Positions 9,372 to 18,379 of a stretch of 64,000 bases of DNA are shown piece after piece. The stretch spans positions 153,346 to 217,345 of the forward strand of contig JAJDXK010000101.1 of the NCBI GenBank assembly GCA_022823305.1. The letters run 5' to 3'. The notes beneath the pieces are model-generated. The model saw only the letters and a list, made by a program, of their open reading frames with translations, did not search any database and was not told the DNA's origin. Each line of letters starts with the position of its first letter. The stretch's first letter is position 1. The stretch comes from Alphaproteobacteria bacterium (GTDB lineage Bacteria > Pseudomonadota > Alphaproteobacteria > UBA828). Position numbers and translations under genes: made by a program.

Positions 9372-10510
9372 CCTTGGCTCGCCTCCAGGCGGTCGCCGAG
9401 GGTCGCCATGGCGTCGCCGTCGATGTTGGCGAGCGCGAAGCGGAGATAATCGTCCTGGTCGGGGCCGAAGGCGCTGCCCGGCAGGCAGAGCACGTTCTCC
9501 TCCTCGACGAGCCTGCGCGCGATGGCGGCGGCGGGCATGCCTGCGAAGGGGTGGCGCACGTAGGCGAAGAAGGCGCCGGCGGAGATCAGCGCGTAGGCGA
9601 GCGTGTTGCGCTCGAACACCGCGCGGAAGCGGGCGACCCGCTCCAGCACCAGGCGCCGCTTGTCGGCGCGGAACGCCGCGAGGTGTTGCAGGCCGAAGAG
9701 GGCCGCCTCCTGGGCGATGGCAGGCGCGCAGATCGCCACGCAGTCGGCGGCCTTGGCGACCTCGGCGAGCAGCCGCTCCGCCGCCACCAGCGCGCCGACG
9801 CGGTAGCCGGTCAGGCTGTAGACCTTGGAGAAGCTGTAGAGGTGGACCAGCGTCTCCTCCCAGCCGGGGCGCGCGAACAGGCCGTGGGACGGTGCGTCTT
9901 CCGGCAGGAAGTCGCGGTAGGTCTCGTCGAGCACCAGGGCCACGCCGGCCTCCCGCGCCAGCCCGTGGAAGGCGTGGATCGTCTCCGGCGGGTAGATGGC
10001 ACCGGTCGGGTTGTTGGGCGTCACCAGAACGATGGCGCGGGTGCGCGGCGTGATCCTCGCGCGTGCGTCGGCCGGGTCCGGGACGCCGCCGCGCTCGGGC
10101 CGGAAGGGCAGGTAGACCGGGGCGATACCCAGCATCTCCAGCCACATCTGGTAGTTGAAGTAGGAGGGCGCGGCGAGGATCGCCTCGTCGCCGGGGCTGG
10201 CCAGCGCCATCAGCGCGAGGCAGAAGGCCTGGTTGCAGCCGGCGGTGATCGCCACCCGCTCGCGCGTCACGTCGCCGCCGTAGGCGTCGGAGAGAGACTC
10301 CGCGAGTGCGTCGCGCAGGTCGTCGCGGCCGAGGATCGGGGTGTAGCGCGCCGTCCCGGGCTCGCGCACGGCGTCGGCGAGATGGCGGGTGAGCGCGTCC
10401 GCCGGCGGCCAGGCCGGCACCGCCTGGGCGAGGTCGAGCAGCGGCTTGTCTGCCGGGAAGCTGCGCCCCCGCGCGAGCGCCGCGATCTCGGCGATGGGCG
10501 GCGGGATCAC
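9368..10510 (-). CDS. PLP-dependent class I/II aminotransferase
   Basis: A 380-residue fold-type I aminotransferase with TPNNPTG, the LDETYRDF aspartate/tyrosine segment, the SFSKVYSLTG lysine motif and an arginine region near the C-terminus (YLRFALAN). The GTG at 10508-10510 is the only plausible start. About 20 further codons upstream are open and encode family-like residues (RVNPLLGA) but contain no start codon. It lies directly downstream of gshA on the minus strand and convergent to the flavin dehydrogenase set. It may share metabolites with that set; its amino donor cannot be read from sequence. Confidence 0.85.
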   Translation of the reverse strand: MIPPPIAEIAALARGRSFPADKPLLDLAQAVPAWPPADALTRHLADAVREPGTARYTPILGRDDLRDALAESLSDAYGGDVTRERVAITAGCNQAFCLALMALASPGDEAILAAPSYFNYQMWLEMLGIAPVYLPFRPERGGVPDPADARARITPRTRAIVLVTPNNPTGAIYPPETIHAFHGLAREAGVALVLDETYRDFLPEDAPSHGLFARPGWEETLVHLYSFSKVYSLTGYRVGALVAAERLLAEVAKAADCVAICAPAIAQEAALFGLQHLAAFRADKRRLVLERVARFRAVFERNTLAYALISAGAFFAYVRHPFAGMPAAAIARRLVEEENVLCLPGSAFGPDQDDYLRFALANIDGDAMATLGDRLEASQG

Positions 10511-10562
10511 CGCGCCGAGCAGGGGATTGACGCGGTAGCCCGTGGCGCTCTCGCCGGCCGCG

Positions 10563-11924
10563 CTAATAGGCGTATTCCTCGAAAAGCGGGTCGATGGTGC
10601 CGCCCCAGCGGCCCTGATAGGCCTCCAGCATGTCGTCGGCCGCGGTGCGCCCGCTCTCGGCGATCTGGCGCAGGTAGGTGATGTAGGAGCGCTCGTCCAC
10701 GTCGAGGTTGCCGGCGACCGCGCGGCGCTTGAGGCCGCCCGCCGCGATCTCTACCGCGTCCTGTGCCACCTCGCGGACCGACCGCCCGCCGATGCCGGCG
10801 CCGAGCGCGTCGCGCGCCACGTCGCGGCGGAGCCGCACGACGTCGGCCGCCGTCCACCCCTCGACCAGGGCCTCGGCCTCGTTCAGCGCCGTCGAATCGT
10901 AGAGCAGGCCGACCCAGAGCGCGGGCAGGGCGCAGACCTTGCCCCAGGGGCCGCTGTCGGCGCCCCGCATCTCGATGTAGCGCTTGAGCCGCACCTCGGG
11001 GAAGACCGTGGTGAGGTGGTCCTCCCAGTCCTTGAGCGTGGGCCGCTCGCCGGGGAGCTGCGGCAGGGAGCCTGCGAGGAAGTCGCGGAAGGACTCGCCG
11101 GCCACGTCGACGAAGCCGCCCTCGCGCGCCACGAAGTACATGGGCACGTCCAGCACGTAGTCGGCGTAGCGCTCGAAGCCCATGCCGGGCTCGAGGACGA
11201 ACTTGAGGATGCCGCAGCGGTCGGGGTCGGTATCGGTCCAGACATGGCTGCGGTAGCTCTTGAAGCCGCTCGGCCTGCCCTCGACGAAGGGCGAGATGGC
11301 GAAGAGCGCGGTGGCCACCGGCTGCAGCGCCATGCCGACGCGCATCTTGCGCACCATGTCGGCCTCGGAGTCGAAGTCGAGGTTGACCTGCACGGTGCAG
11401 GTGCGCGTCATCATGTCGAGGCCGAGGGAGCCCCGCGTCGGCATGTAGCGGCGCATAATGGCGTAGCGGCCCTTGGGCATCCACGGGATCGCCTCGCGCG
11501 GCGCATCGGGGCGGAAGCCCACGCCGTAGAAGCCGATGCCGAGCTCCTCGGAGACCTCGCGCACCTGGTCCAGGTGCGCGTGCACCTCGTCGCAGGTGCG
11601 GTGGAGGTTGTGGAGCGGGGCGCCGGAGAGCTCGAGCTGGCCGCCGGGCTCGAGCGAGACCGACTGGTTGTCCTTGAGCAGGGCGATGGGCTTGCCCTTC
11701 TCCAGATAGGGCTCCCAGCCGAAGCGCTGCAGCCCCTCCAGCAGCGCGCGGATGCCGGCCGGGCCCTCGTAGGGGAGCGGCGCGCGGTCGGCCAGGCGAT
11801 GGCCGAACTTCTCGTGCTCCGTGCCGATCCGCCAGGCGGAGCGCGGCTTGCAGCCCGATTCGAGATAGGCGATCAGGTCGCGGCGGGTGAGCGCCTCGCC
11901 CCGGCCCGTGGCGCTGTCGTTCAC
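10563..11924 (-). CDS. gshA: glutamate--cysteine ligase (plant/alphaproteobacterial type)
   Basis: First enzyme of glutathione synthesis: ATP-dependent joining of the glutamate gamma-carboxyl to cysteine in the cytoplasm. The 453-residue protein has the typical early segment WRIGTEHEKFG, a substrate region LEPGGQLELSG, and RYIEMRGAD further on. The GTG start at 11922-11924 was selected because a strong purine-rich AGGGGG precedes it; the frame runs much further upstream in low-quality Arg/Pro sequence. It is the middle gene of an apparent minus-strand run rsmE-gshA-aminotransferase. Confidence 0.92.
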   Translation of the reverse strand: MNDSATGRGEALTRRDLIAYLESGCKPRSAWRIGTEHEKFGHRLADRAPLPYEGPAGIRALLEGLQRFGWEPYLEKGKPIALLKDNQSVSLEPGGQLELSGAPLHNLHRTCDEVHAHLDQVREVSEELGIGFYGVGFRPDAPREAIPWMPKGRYAIMRRYMPTRGSLGLDMMTRTCTVQVNLDFDSEADMVRKMRVGMALQPVATALFAISPFVEGRPSGFKSYRSHVWTDTDPDRCGILKFVLEPGMGFERYADYVLDVPMYFVAREGGFVDVAGESFRDFLAGSLPQLPGERPTLKDWEDHLTTVFPEVRLKRYIEMRGADSGPWGKVCALPALWVGLLYDSTALNEAEALVEGWTAADVVRLRRDVARDALGAGIGGRSVREVAQDAVEIAAGGLKRRAVAGNLDVDERSYITYLRQIAESGRTAADDMLEAYQGRWGGTIDPLFEEYAY

Positions 11925-12042
11925 GCTGCCCCCTGAGGGTCGCGACAATCCGGTGCAGGGTTTCCCCCATTCGGGCAGGCCTGTCCAGCATATCCGGCCG
12001 GGCGCGGGGGCATGGCAGGGCTGCGTGCGGTGCAGCGCGGCC

Positions 12043-12810
12043 TCATCGCCAGTCGCCGGCGATCGCCTGGAAGCAGGCCAGGGCGGCCGCGGCGGCGGTC
12101 TCGGCGCGCAGGATTCGCGGGCCGAGGCGGGCAAGGAAGACCGCCTGATGATTGGCCAGCATGCGGGTCTCCTCGGGGGCAAAGCCGCCCTCCGGGCCGA
12201 TCAGGATGGCCCAGGGCTTGTCGCCGCCATCGGCGAGGGCCTTCGAGACGGAGCGCCCGGCGTTGGGGTCGCAGGCCAGCAGGTGGCGATCCTGCGGCCA
12301 GGCGGCGAGCGCGTCGGCGAGGGGGCAGGGAGGGAGGATCTGCGGCACGTCGAGGCGGCGGCACTGCTGCGCCGCCTCGATGGCGTGGACGCGAAGCCGC
12401 TCGACGTTGATGCGGCGGGTCTGGCCGTGGTGCGTGAGCACGGGGTGGATGGCGCCGACGCCGAGCTCGGTCGCCTTCTGGACCACGAAGCGGGTGGTGG
12501 TGGCCTTGAGCGGCGCGAACAGGAGCCGGAGGTCGGGCACCGGCGTCTGCGCCGCGAGCCGCGCGCCGGGCCGGACGGCGGCGGCACGGCCGGTCAGGCT
12601 CTCGATGGTGGCTTCCCACTCCCCGTCGCGCCCGTTGAAGAGGCGGATGCGGTCGCCCGGCCCCTGACGCATCACGCTGCGCAGGTAGTGGGTCTGGGCG
12701 GGCGTCAGCGCAAGCGGCGCGCGCGCATCGAGCGCGGCCTCGACGAAGAGGCGGATGGCGCTGCGCCCGCCCGCCCGCTCCTCCTCGTGCTCTTCCTGCG
12801 CCCGCCCCAC
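12043..12810 (-). CDS. rsmE: 16S rRNA (uracil(1498)-N(3))-methyltransferase RsmE
   Basis: SPOUT-family methyltransferase that modifies U1498 of 16S rRNA. The N-terminal PUA-like part begins IRLFVEAAL. The C-terminal knot shows LIGPEGGFAPEE and RILRAETAA, which form the SAM-binding trefoil. The GTG start at 12808-12810 follows AGGGAG by 7 bases and gives 255 residues. An ATG at 12862-12864 would overlap the start of ubiA on the other strand inside a shared CCATGG. rsmE next to ubiA is a common alphaproteobacterial arrangement. Confidence 0.92.
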   Translation of the reverse strand: MGRAQEEHEEERAGGRSAIRLFVEAALDARAPLALTPAQTHYLRSVMRQGPGDRIRLFNGRDGEWEATIESLTGRAAAVRPGARLAAQTPVPDLRLLFAPLKATTTRFVVQKATELGVGAIHPVLTHHGQTRRINVERLRVHAIEAAQQCRRLDVPQILPPCPLADALAAWPQDRHLLACDPNAGRSVSKALADGGDKPWAILIGPEGGFAPEETRMLANHQAVFLARLGPRILRAETAAAAALACFQAIAGDWR

Positions 12811-12862
12811 GGCGCCGCTCCCTGCTTGTCTCGGTCGAGGCGCCACGATACACCAGTCCACC

Positions 12863-13783
12863 ATGGTCGAGCGCCTGCAGAGCGGGGCCCGGGCCCCTGG
12901 CGGTCCCGGACCGGTCGAGCGTGCGGTGCCGGCATTCGCACGCCCCTTCGTCGCGCTGGCCCGGCTGGATCAGCCGGTCGGCGTCTGGCTCCTGCTCTGG
13001 CCCTGCCTCTGGTCCATCGGCCTCGCCTCGGACGGGCTTCCCGACGTGACGCTGCTGGTGCTCTTCACCGCCGGCGCCTTCGTCATGCGGGCCGCCGGCT
13101 GCACCCTCAACGACATCTTCGACCGGGACTTCGACGCCCGCGTCGAGCGCACGCAGAGGCGCCCGCTGCCCTCCGGCGCCATCGGGGTGAGGGGGGCGGT
13201 GGCCTTCATGGCGGTGCTGCTGGCGGCGGGCCTCGCCATCCTGCTGCAACTCAACCTCTTCGCGATCTGCCTGGGGGCGGGCTCGCTCCTTCTGGTGGTT
13301 CTCTACCCCTTGATGAAGCGCATCACCTATTGGCCACAAGCCTTTCTGGGACTTACGTTTAACTACGGCGCGCTTCTGGGCTGGGCGGCGGTGCAGGGCG
13401 GCATCGGCTGGCCCGCGGGGCTGCTCTACGCGGGCGGCATCGCGTGGACGCTGGGCTACGACACGATCTACGCGCACCAGGACAAGGAGGACGACCTCCT
13501 GATCGGGGTGAAGTCCAGCGCGCTGGCGCTGGGCGAGCGCACGCGGCCCTGGCTGATCGTGTTCTACGTGGCCGCCGTGGCGGGCCTGGCGGGGGCGGGA
13601 GCCGCGGCGGCGATGGCGTGGCCCTACTATGTGGGCGTGGCGCTGGCCGCGCTCGTGCTCGGCTGGCAGGCGCTCCGGGTGCGGATCGAGAGCCCGCCCG
13701 ACTGCCTCGCCAAGTTCAAGGCCAACGGCTGGGTCGGCCTGCTGGTGTTCGCCGGGATCGTCGCAGCCCAGGCCCTCGGCTGA
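12863..13783 (+). CDS. ubiA: 4-hydroxybenzoate octaprenyltransferase
   Basis: Integral membrane prenyltransferase of ubiquinone synthesis that joins a polyprenyl diphosphate to 4-hydroxybenzoate. The 306-residue protein has the two Asp-rich metal sites: NDIFDRDFD in the first half and DTIYAHQDKEDD in the second. There are about eight hydrophobic helices. It starts at the ATG within CCATGG, divergent from rsmE. Confidence 0.93.
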   Translation: MVERLQSGARAPGGPGPVERAVPAFARPFVALARLDQPVGVWLLLWPCLWSIGLASDGLPDVTLLVLFTAGAFVMRAAGCTLNDIFDRDFDARVERTQRRPLPSGAIGVRGAVAFMAVLLAAGLAILLQLNLFAICLGAGSLLLVVLYPLMKRITYWPQAFLGLTFNYGALLGWAAVQGGIGWPAGLLYAGGIAWTLGYDTIYAHQDKEDDLLIGVKSSALALGERTRPWLIVFYVAAVAGLAGAGAAAAMAWPYYVGVALAALVLGWQALRVRIESPPDCLAKFKANGWVGLLVFAGIVAAQALG

Positions 13784-13786
13784 GCC

Positions 13787-14602
13787 TCATTCGACGGTTG
13801 GCGCGAAGTCCGGGCAGGAGAAGGGCCGCGCCCCTTCCCTGAGCAGGATGGTGCGCGCCCGGCGCGCCGCCTCGTCGTCGATCACCGCCCGGATGAAGGC
13901 ATCGAGCGGCCCCGGTGCGCCCAGCATGGCCTGGATCGTCCGCTGGATGTCGCTCTGCGAGAGCGCGCGGAAGCGCCGGCGCGAGGCCGCGATGGCGGCG
14001 AGCGCGCATGGCGCCCCTTCCGGGGCGAGGTAGCCGCAGTCGCCGACGTAGCTGCTCACGGTTTCCATCGCGGGCAGCAGCTCGGGCTCCAGCCGGACGT
14101 TGCGCAGCAGGCCGAAGCGGTAGGTGCCGCGGCGCAGCTCGGTCTCGTGCATGCGCGCGAGCTCACGCTCGTCGAGGCAGGTGAGGGCGATCTCGCAGAC
14201 CGTGCCGGGGGAGGGCTCGATGGTCGCCGGCACCGCGCCGTAGCTCGAGATGTGGGCGGCGTGGACGATGTCGAAGTCGTGCAGCGTGGCCCGGAGTACG
14301 GGAAACACCGCCGGCCCGAAGGGCGCAAACTTGCGGTGCAGGCGCTCGGGAGACGCATTGGCGCCGTAGGCCAGCACCGGCGTCCGCCGCGCCAGCGGGG
14401 CGACGTTCCCGATCCCGCGCCGCCGCAGCAGGCGCCCGGCGCTCATCGGCCTGCCGCCCGCCTCGACCTCCGAGTCCTCCAGCGACTCCGGGAGGGAGAG
14501 GAGAGGCAGCGCGTCGCCGTCGACGTAGAGGAAGCTGTGGTCCGGCCGCGGGAAGGGATAGCGCTTCGCCGTCTCGACCGCCGAGAAGTGGGGCGTGGTC
14601 AT
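13787..14602 (-). CDS. conserved protein with gamma-glutamylcyclotransferase-like motifs
   Basis: A 271-residue protein of uncertain function. The centre has AYGANASPERL and, about 60 residues on, PSPGTVCEIAL and MHETE. Together these resemble the YGxx glycine loop, the inner strand and the catalytic-glutamate region of the GGCT fold. The resemblance is by eye. The N-terminus (about 1-95) and the C-terminus (about 210-271) have no recognised features. The ATG at 14600-14602 was chosen over an in-frame start overlapping the UbiD gene. If it is a cyclotransferase it would produce 5-oxoproline, the substrate of the PxpA-type enzyme encoded 3 kb away. Confidence 0.55.
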   Translation of the reverse strand: MTTPHFSAVETAKRYPFPRPDHSFLYVDGDALPLLSLPESLEDSEVEAGGRPMSAGRLLRRRGIGNVAPLARRTPVLAYGANASPERLHRKFAPFGPAVFPVLRATLHDFDIVHAAHISSYGAVPATIEPSPGTVCEIALTCLDERELARMHETELRRGTYRFGLLRNVRLEPELLPAMETVSSYVGDCGYLAPEGAPCALAAIAASRRRFRALSQSDIQRTIQAMLGAPGPLDAFIRAVIDDEAARRARTILLREGARPFSCPDFAPTVE

Positions 14603-14687
14603 CGGCGCCACCGTAGCGCGATTCGCGCGTGCGGGCTTGACGGGGGCCGGCGCCTGCCCATGAATGGCGCGGACCGCCGAGGTGCCC

Positions 14688-16196
14688 ATGGCCTATCGAT
14701 CGCTGCGCGACTTCATCGCCCGTCTGGAAGGCGCGGGCCGGCTCAGCCGGGTGCAGGCGCCGGTCTCTCCCAACCTGGAGATGACCGAGATCCAGACCCG
14801 GCTGATCGCGGAGCGGGGGCCGGCGGTGCTCTTCGAGAACGTGGTGGCCGACGACGGTACGCGCCACGAGATGCCGGTGCTGGTCAACCTCTTCGGCACC
14901 GTGGAGCGGGTCGCCTGGGGCATGAACCGCGAGCCGGACGATCTGCGCGAGGTGGGGGAGACGCTGGCCTTCCTGCGCCAGCCCGAGCCGCCGAGCGGCT
15001 GGCGCGAGGCGGTCGAGATGCTGCCGCTGCTCAACACGGTGCGCGCCATGAAGCCGCGCACGGTGAGCGACGGCCCGGTGCAGGAGGTGGTGCTCACCGG
15101 TGATGCCATCGATCTCGGCCGCCTGCCGATCCAGACCTGCTGGCCGGGGGAGCCGGCGCCGCTCATCACCTGGCCGCTGGTGGTGACGAAGGGGCCGGGC
15201 AAGGCGCGCGTCGACAACTACAACCTGGGCATCTACCGCATGCAGGTGACGGGGCGCGACACGACGCTGATGCGCTGGCTCGCGCACCGAGGCGGCGCCC
15301 AGCAGCACCGGCGCTGGGCCGAGGAAAAGCGCGAGCCGCTGCCGGCGGCGGCGGTGATCGGCGCCGATCCCGGCACCATCCTCGCGGCGGTGACCCCGGT
15401 GCCGGATACGCTCTCGGAGTATCAGTTCGCGGGCCTGCTGCGCGGCCGCAAGGTCGAGCTGGTCAAGGCCAGGACGGTGCCGCTGGAGGTCCCGGCCGAG
15501 GCCGAGATCGTCATCGAGGGCCATGTCAGCCTCGACGACTACCGGGACGAGGGCCCCTTCGGCGACCACACCGGCTACTACAACGCGGTCGAGCCCTTCC
15601 CGGTGTTCACGGTCTCGGCCATCACCATGCGGCGCGACCCGATCTATCTCTCGACCTACACCGGGCGCCCGCCGGACGAGCCCAGCATCCTCGGCGAGGC
15701 GCTCAACGAGGTCTTCATCCCGCTGCTCGTGCAGCAGTTTCCGGAGATCGTGGACTTCTGGCTGCCGCCCGAGGGCTGCAGCTACCGCATCGCCGTGGTC
15801 TCGATCAGGAAGTCCTACGCCGGCCACGCCAAGCGGGTGATGATGGCCGTCTGGTCCTACCTCCGGCAGTTCATGTACACGAAGTGGGTGATCGTGGTGG
15901 ACGACGACATCGACGCGCGCGACTGGAAGGACGTGATGTGGGCGGTCTCCACCCGCATGGACCCGGCGCGCGACATCACCGTCGTCGAGAACACGCCCAT
16001 CGACTACCTCGACTTCGCGAGCCCGGAGCCCGGCCTCGGCGCCAAGATCGGCCTCGACGCGACCACCAAGATCGGGCCCGAGACCGCGCGCGACTGGGGC
16101 CGGCGCATCCGCATGGCCGACGAGATCGTCGAGCGGGTGACCGGCAAGTGGGACGAGTACGGCCTGCCGGGCTCCGGCACGCCGATCTGGCGCTGA
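14688..16196 (+). CDS. UbiD-family (prenylated-FMN) decarboxylase
   Basis: A 502-residue UbiD-type reversible aromatic or alpha,beta-unsaturated acid decarboxylase that would need prenylated FMN made by UbiX. Diagnostic parts are [20 protein letters not shown], and [11 protein letters not shown] with the conserved acidic residues. The ATG at 14688 follows GAGGT by about 4 bases and is preferred to an ATG at 14664. No ubiX or small subunit is adjacent. The next gene, a reductase 25 bases downstream, probably shares its transcript. This could be ubiquinone UbiD or a catabolic decarboxylase; the SDR partner favours the latter slightly. Confidence 0.85.
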   Translation: MAYRSLRDFIARLEGAGRLSRVQAPVSPNLEMTEIQTRLIAERGPAVLFENVVADDGTRHEMPVLVNLFGTVERVAWGMNREPDDLREVGETLAFLRQPEPPSGWREAVEMLPLLNTVRAMKPRTVSDGPVQEVVLTGDAIDLGRLPIQTCWPGEPAPLITWPLVVTKGPGKARVDNYNLGIYRMQVTGRDTTLMRWLAHRGGAQQHRRWAEEKREPLPAAAVIGADPGTILAAVTPVPDTLSEYQFAGLLRGRKVELVKARTVPLEVPAEAEIVIEGHVSLDDYRDEGPFGDHTGYYNAVEPFPVFTVSAITMRRDPIYLSTYTGRPPDEPSILGEALNEVFIPLLVQQFPEIVDFWLPPEGCSYRIAVVSIRKSYAGHAKRVMMAVWSYLRQFMYTKWVIVVDDDIDARDWKDVMWAVSTRMDPARDITVVENTPIDYLDFASPEPGLGAKIGLDATTKIGPETARDWGRRIRMADEIVERVTGKWDEYGLPGSGTPIWR

Positions 16197-16221
16197 GCTT
16201 CGCGCACAGGAGGAGAGCGGC

Positions 16222-17157
16222 ATGAGTGGAAAGACGGCGTTCGTCACCGGCGCGTCGGGCTTCATCGGGACCAACCTGGTGAAGCGGCTCGGCGAGGCCG
16301 GCTGGCGGGTGATCGCGATGCACCGGGAGACCTCGGACCTGACCTATCTCGGGCAGTTGCCGGCGACCTTCGTGGTGGGCGACATCGGCGACCGGGCGTT
16401 CCTGGCCAAGGCCATGCCCGAGGGCGTCGACGCCGTCTTTCACGTGGCCGGCAACGTCAGCTTCGATTCGTCCGGCGACGAGGCCCAGACCCACGCGAAC
16501 GTGGCGGGCACGCGCGCCGTGGTCGAGGTGGCGAAGGCGAAGAACGTCGGGCGCTTCATCCACACTTCCACCGGCGCCGTCTTCGGCCTGCACGACGGCG
16601 TGCCCATCGACGAGACCGCACCCTCCAACGCCTTCGAGATTCCGGTCAATTACTGCCGCACCAAGAAGATGGCCGAGGACATCGTGCTGGAGGCGGCGGC
16701 AAGCGGCCTCGATGCCGTCTGCGTCAATCCGGGCAATGTCGTCGGTCCCTACGACCGTGTCATCTGGGGTCCCTTCGTGCAGGCGATCGCGAGCGGCGCC
16801 CTGAAGACGGTCGGCACCGGCGGGGGCGCCTTCTGCCACATCGACGAGACCGCCAAGGCGCACATCGCGGCTTGCGAGCGGGGCAGGCGAGGGGAGCGCT
16901 ACATCCTCGCCGGCGCCAACGAGAAGTTCTCGACCGTCGCCCGCATCGTCGCCGAGCTCGTGGGCGTCGAGGCGCCGGTGGAGACGAGCGCGCGCAACCC
17001 CGACGCGAGCGACGAGATCCACTTCGTCACCAACCAGACCCAGATCATGCTGTGCGACAAGGCGGTGCGCGAGCTCGGCTTCAAGCCGGTGCCGCTGCGC
17101 ACCATGCTCGAGGATCTCTGCGCCTGGATGCGGCAGGAGGGTCTGCTGCCGGCCTGA
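16222..17157 (+). CDS. NAD-dependent epimerase/dehydratase (extended SDR, dihydroflavonol-reductase-like)
   Basis: A 311-residue extended short-chain dehydrogenase with VTGASGFIGTNL at the N-terminus, a catalytic Ser/Thr region HTSTGAVFG, and the active-site pair Tyr144/Lys148 in NYCRTKK. The body resembles dihydroflavonol-4-reductase/HpnA-type proteins. A good AGGAGGAG lies ahead of the ATG. It is placed 25 bases after the UbiD-family gene, which suggests co-transcription. The substrate is unknown. Confidence 0.82.
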   Translation: MSGKTAFVTGASGFIGTNLVKRLGEAGWRVIAMHRETSDLTYLGQLPATFVVGDIGDRAFLAKAMPEGVDAVFHVAGNVSFDSSGDEAQTHANVAGTRAVVEVAKAKNVGRFIHTSTGAVFGLHDGVPIDETAPSNAFEIPVNYCRTKKMAEDIVLEAAASGLDAVCVNPGNVVGPYDRVIWGPFVQAIASGALKTVGTGGGAFCHIDETAKAHIAACERGRRGERYILAGANEKFSTVARIVAELVGVEAPVETSARNPDASDEIHFVTNQTQIMLCDKAVRELGFKPVPLRTMLEDLCAWMRQEGLLPA

Positions 17158-17178
17158 CCGCCGGCTGGCCGAGGCTCT

Positions 17179-17310
17179 CTAGGGGACGATACCGGCGGCC
17201 GAGAGGCCGGCGAGGACGCCGATGATCGCGACAACGAGGGCGAGCCCCGCCACGTAAGGGATTCGTGCCCGTGTCAGCTCCTCCAGCGAGGGGCCGTGCT
17301 CGTCGCTCAT
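17179..17310 (-). CDS. small single-pass membrane protein
   Basis: A 43-residue protein: an acidic N-terminus (MSDEHGPSLEEL), then a hydrophobic helix from about residue 20 to 42, ending GIVP. An excellent GGAGGAGA lies 5-6 bases before the ATG, which is the main argument that it is real. It is convergent with the SDR gene and sits downstream of pxpA on the same strand. I do not recognise a family. Confidence 0.6.
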   Translation of the reverse strand: MSDEHGPSLEELTRARIPYVAGLALVVAIIGVLAGLSAAGIVP

Positions 17311-17400
17311 CGACGTCTCCTCCTGCGTGGGCGCTGCGGCGCCGACTCCGGGGAGCGGACCATGCCCCAACCGTCGCCGCGACGCCAGCCCAAAACGGGG

Positions 17401-18198
17401 CTACTCGGCGGCCTGCCGCCCGATCGTCGGCGCCGGGTCCAGCGGCTTCAGCGCATAGCCGCGCTCGGTCAGCGTGCCGCCGATGGTGGTGGCCAGCTCG
17501 ACCGCGTTCGGCCCGTCCCCGTGCAGGCAGATGCTGCGCGCCGAGATCGGCACCCGCGCGCGGTTGATGCTCAGCGTGTTGCCGGTCTCCAGGAAGAGCC
17601 CCAGCTTCTCCCGGGTCTCGTCGAGGTCCGCGCCCTCGTTGGAGCGCTTGAGCACGAGCGTGCCGTCGTCGTCGTAGGGGAGGTCGAAGTAGAGCTCCGG
17701 CACCACGTCGATGCCCATGGAGGCCGCAATCTTCGTCACCGCGTGGCGGTCCACCGGCGCCGGGTAGTAGATCATCGGCTCGGGACAGAGGTCGATCACC
17801 GCGCGGGAGAAGGCCTCGCCCAGCGCCTCGTCGCCGTTCAGCATCCGGTAGAGCGCGCCGTGCGGCTTGACGTGGTGCAGCGTCATGCCCTTGGCCTCCA
17901 GCGCCGCCCGGAGCGCGCCGCTCTGGTAGATCACGTAGGCGTAGAGCTCGTCCGGCGTGATCGCCATGACACGGCGGCCGAAGCCCATGAGGTCGGGCAG
18001 CCCCGGATGGGAGCCCACCGCCACCCCGTTCTCCTTGGCCAGCGCGATGGTCTTCATCATGGTCACCGGGTCGCCGGCGTGGAAGCCGCAGGCGACGTTG
18101 GCGGTGGTGACGTGGGGCATGAGCGCCTCGTCCGCCCCCATGACCCAGTTGCCGAAGCTCTCGCCGCAATCGATGTTGATGTCGAATGTCCCGGCCAT
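17401..18198 (-). CDS. pxpA: 5-oxoprolinase subunit A (LamB/YcsF family)
   Basis: A 265-residue LamB/YcsF protein, the A subunit of the ATP-dependent PxpABC 5-oxoprolinase that converts pyroglutamate to glutamate. Typical parts are INIDCGESFGNW at the N-terminus, NVACGFHAGDP and VKPHGALY. The B (KipI) and C (KipA) subunit genes are not beside it. A KipA-like gene occurs at 42878 but with a biotin carrier and without KipI. So it is either a solitary PxpA or its partners are elsewhere. Confidence 0.9.
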   Translation of the reverse strand: MAGTFDINIDCGESFGNWVMGADEALMPHVTTANVACGFHAGDPVTMMKTIALAKENGVAVGSHPGLPDLMGFGRRVMAITPDELYAYVIYQSGALRAALEAKGMTLHHVKPHGALYRMLNGDEALGEAFSRAVIDLCPEPMIYYPAPVDRHAVTKIAASMGIDVVPELYFDLPYDDDGTLVLKRSNEGADLDETREKLGLFLETGNTLSINRARVPISARSICLHGDGPNAVELATTIGGTLTERGYALKPLDPAPTIGRQAAE

Positions 18199-18307
18199 GG
18201 CGCGGCCTCCTCGTCAGCGCATCTCTCGCCCCATCATGCCCCGGCCGGCCCCCGGCGGGAAGCCCGAAGAGCGGGAGCGCCGACCCGACCGGCGATGCGC
18301 CCGCACG

Positions 18308-18336
18308 TTGACGGCCGGGAGGCGCTGCCGCACAGT
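18308..18336 (+). promoter_or_regulatory. possible promoter of the malic enzyme gene
   Basis: TTGACG (18308-18313) is followed after 17 bases by CACAGT (18331-18336), 44 bases before the ATG in the divergent pxpA/maeB gap. The -35 is good and the -10 is poor. Confidence 0.3.
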
Positions 18337-18379
18337 CAAGTCGTTGCACCGGAATCGAGCGGGGGGCGTCGGACAGGGA

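Noticed and set aside
10511..10620. N-terminal extension of the aminotransferase at 9368-10510
   Set aside because: Family-like residues occur upstream in frame but there is no ATG, GTG or TTG and the region is inside gshA's 3' end, so the GTG at 10508-10510 was kept.
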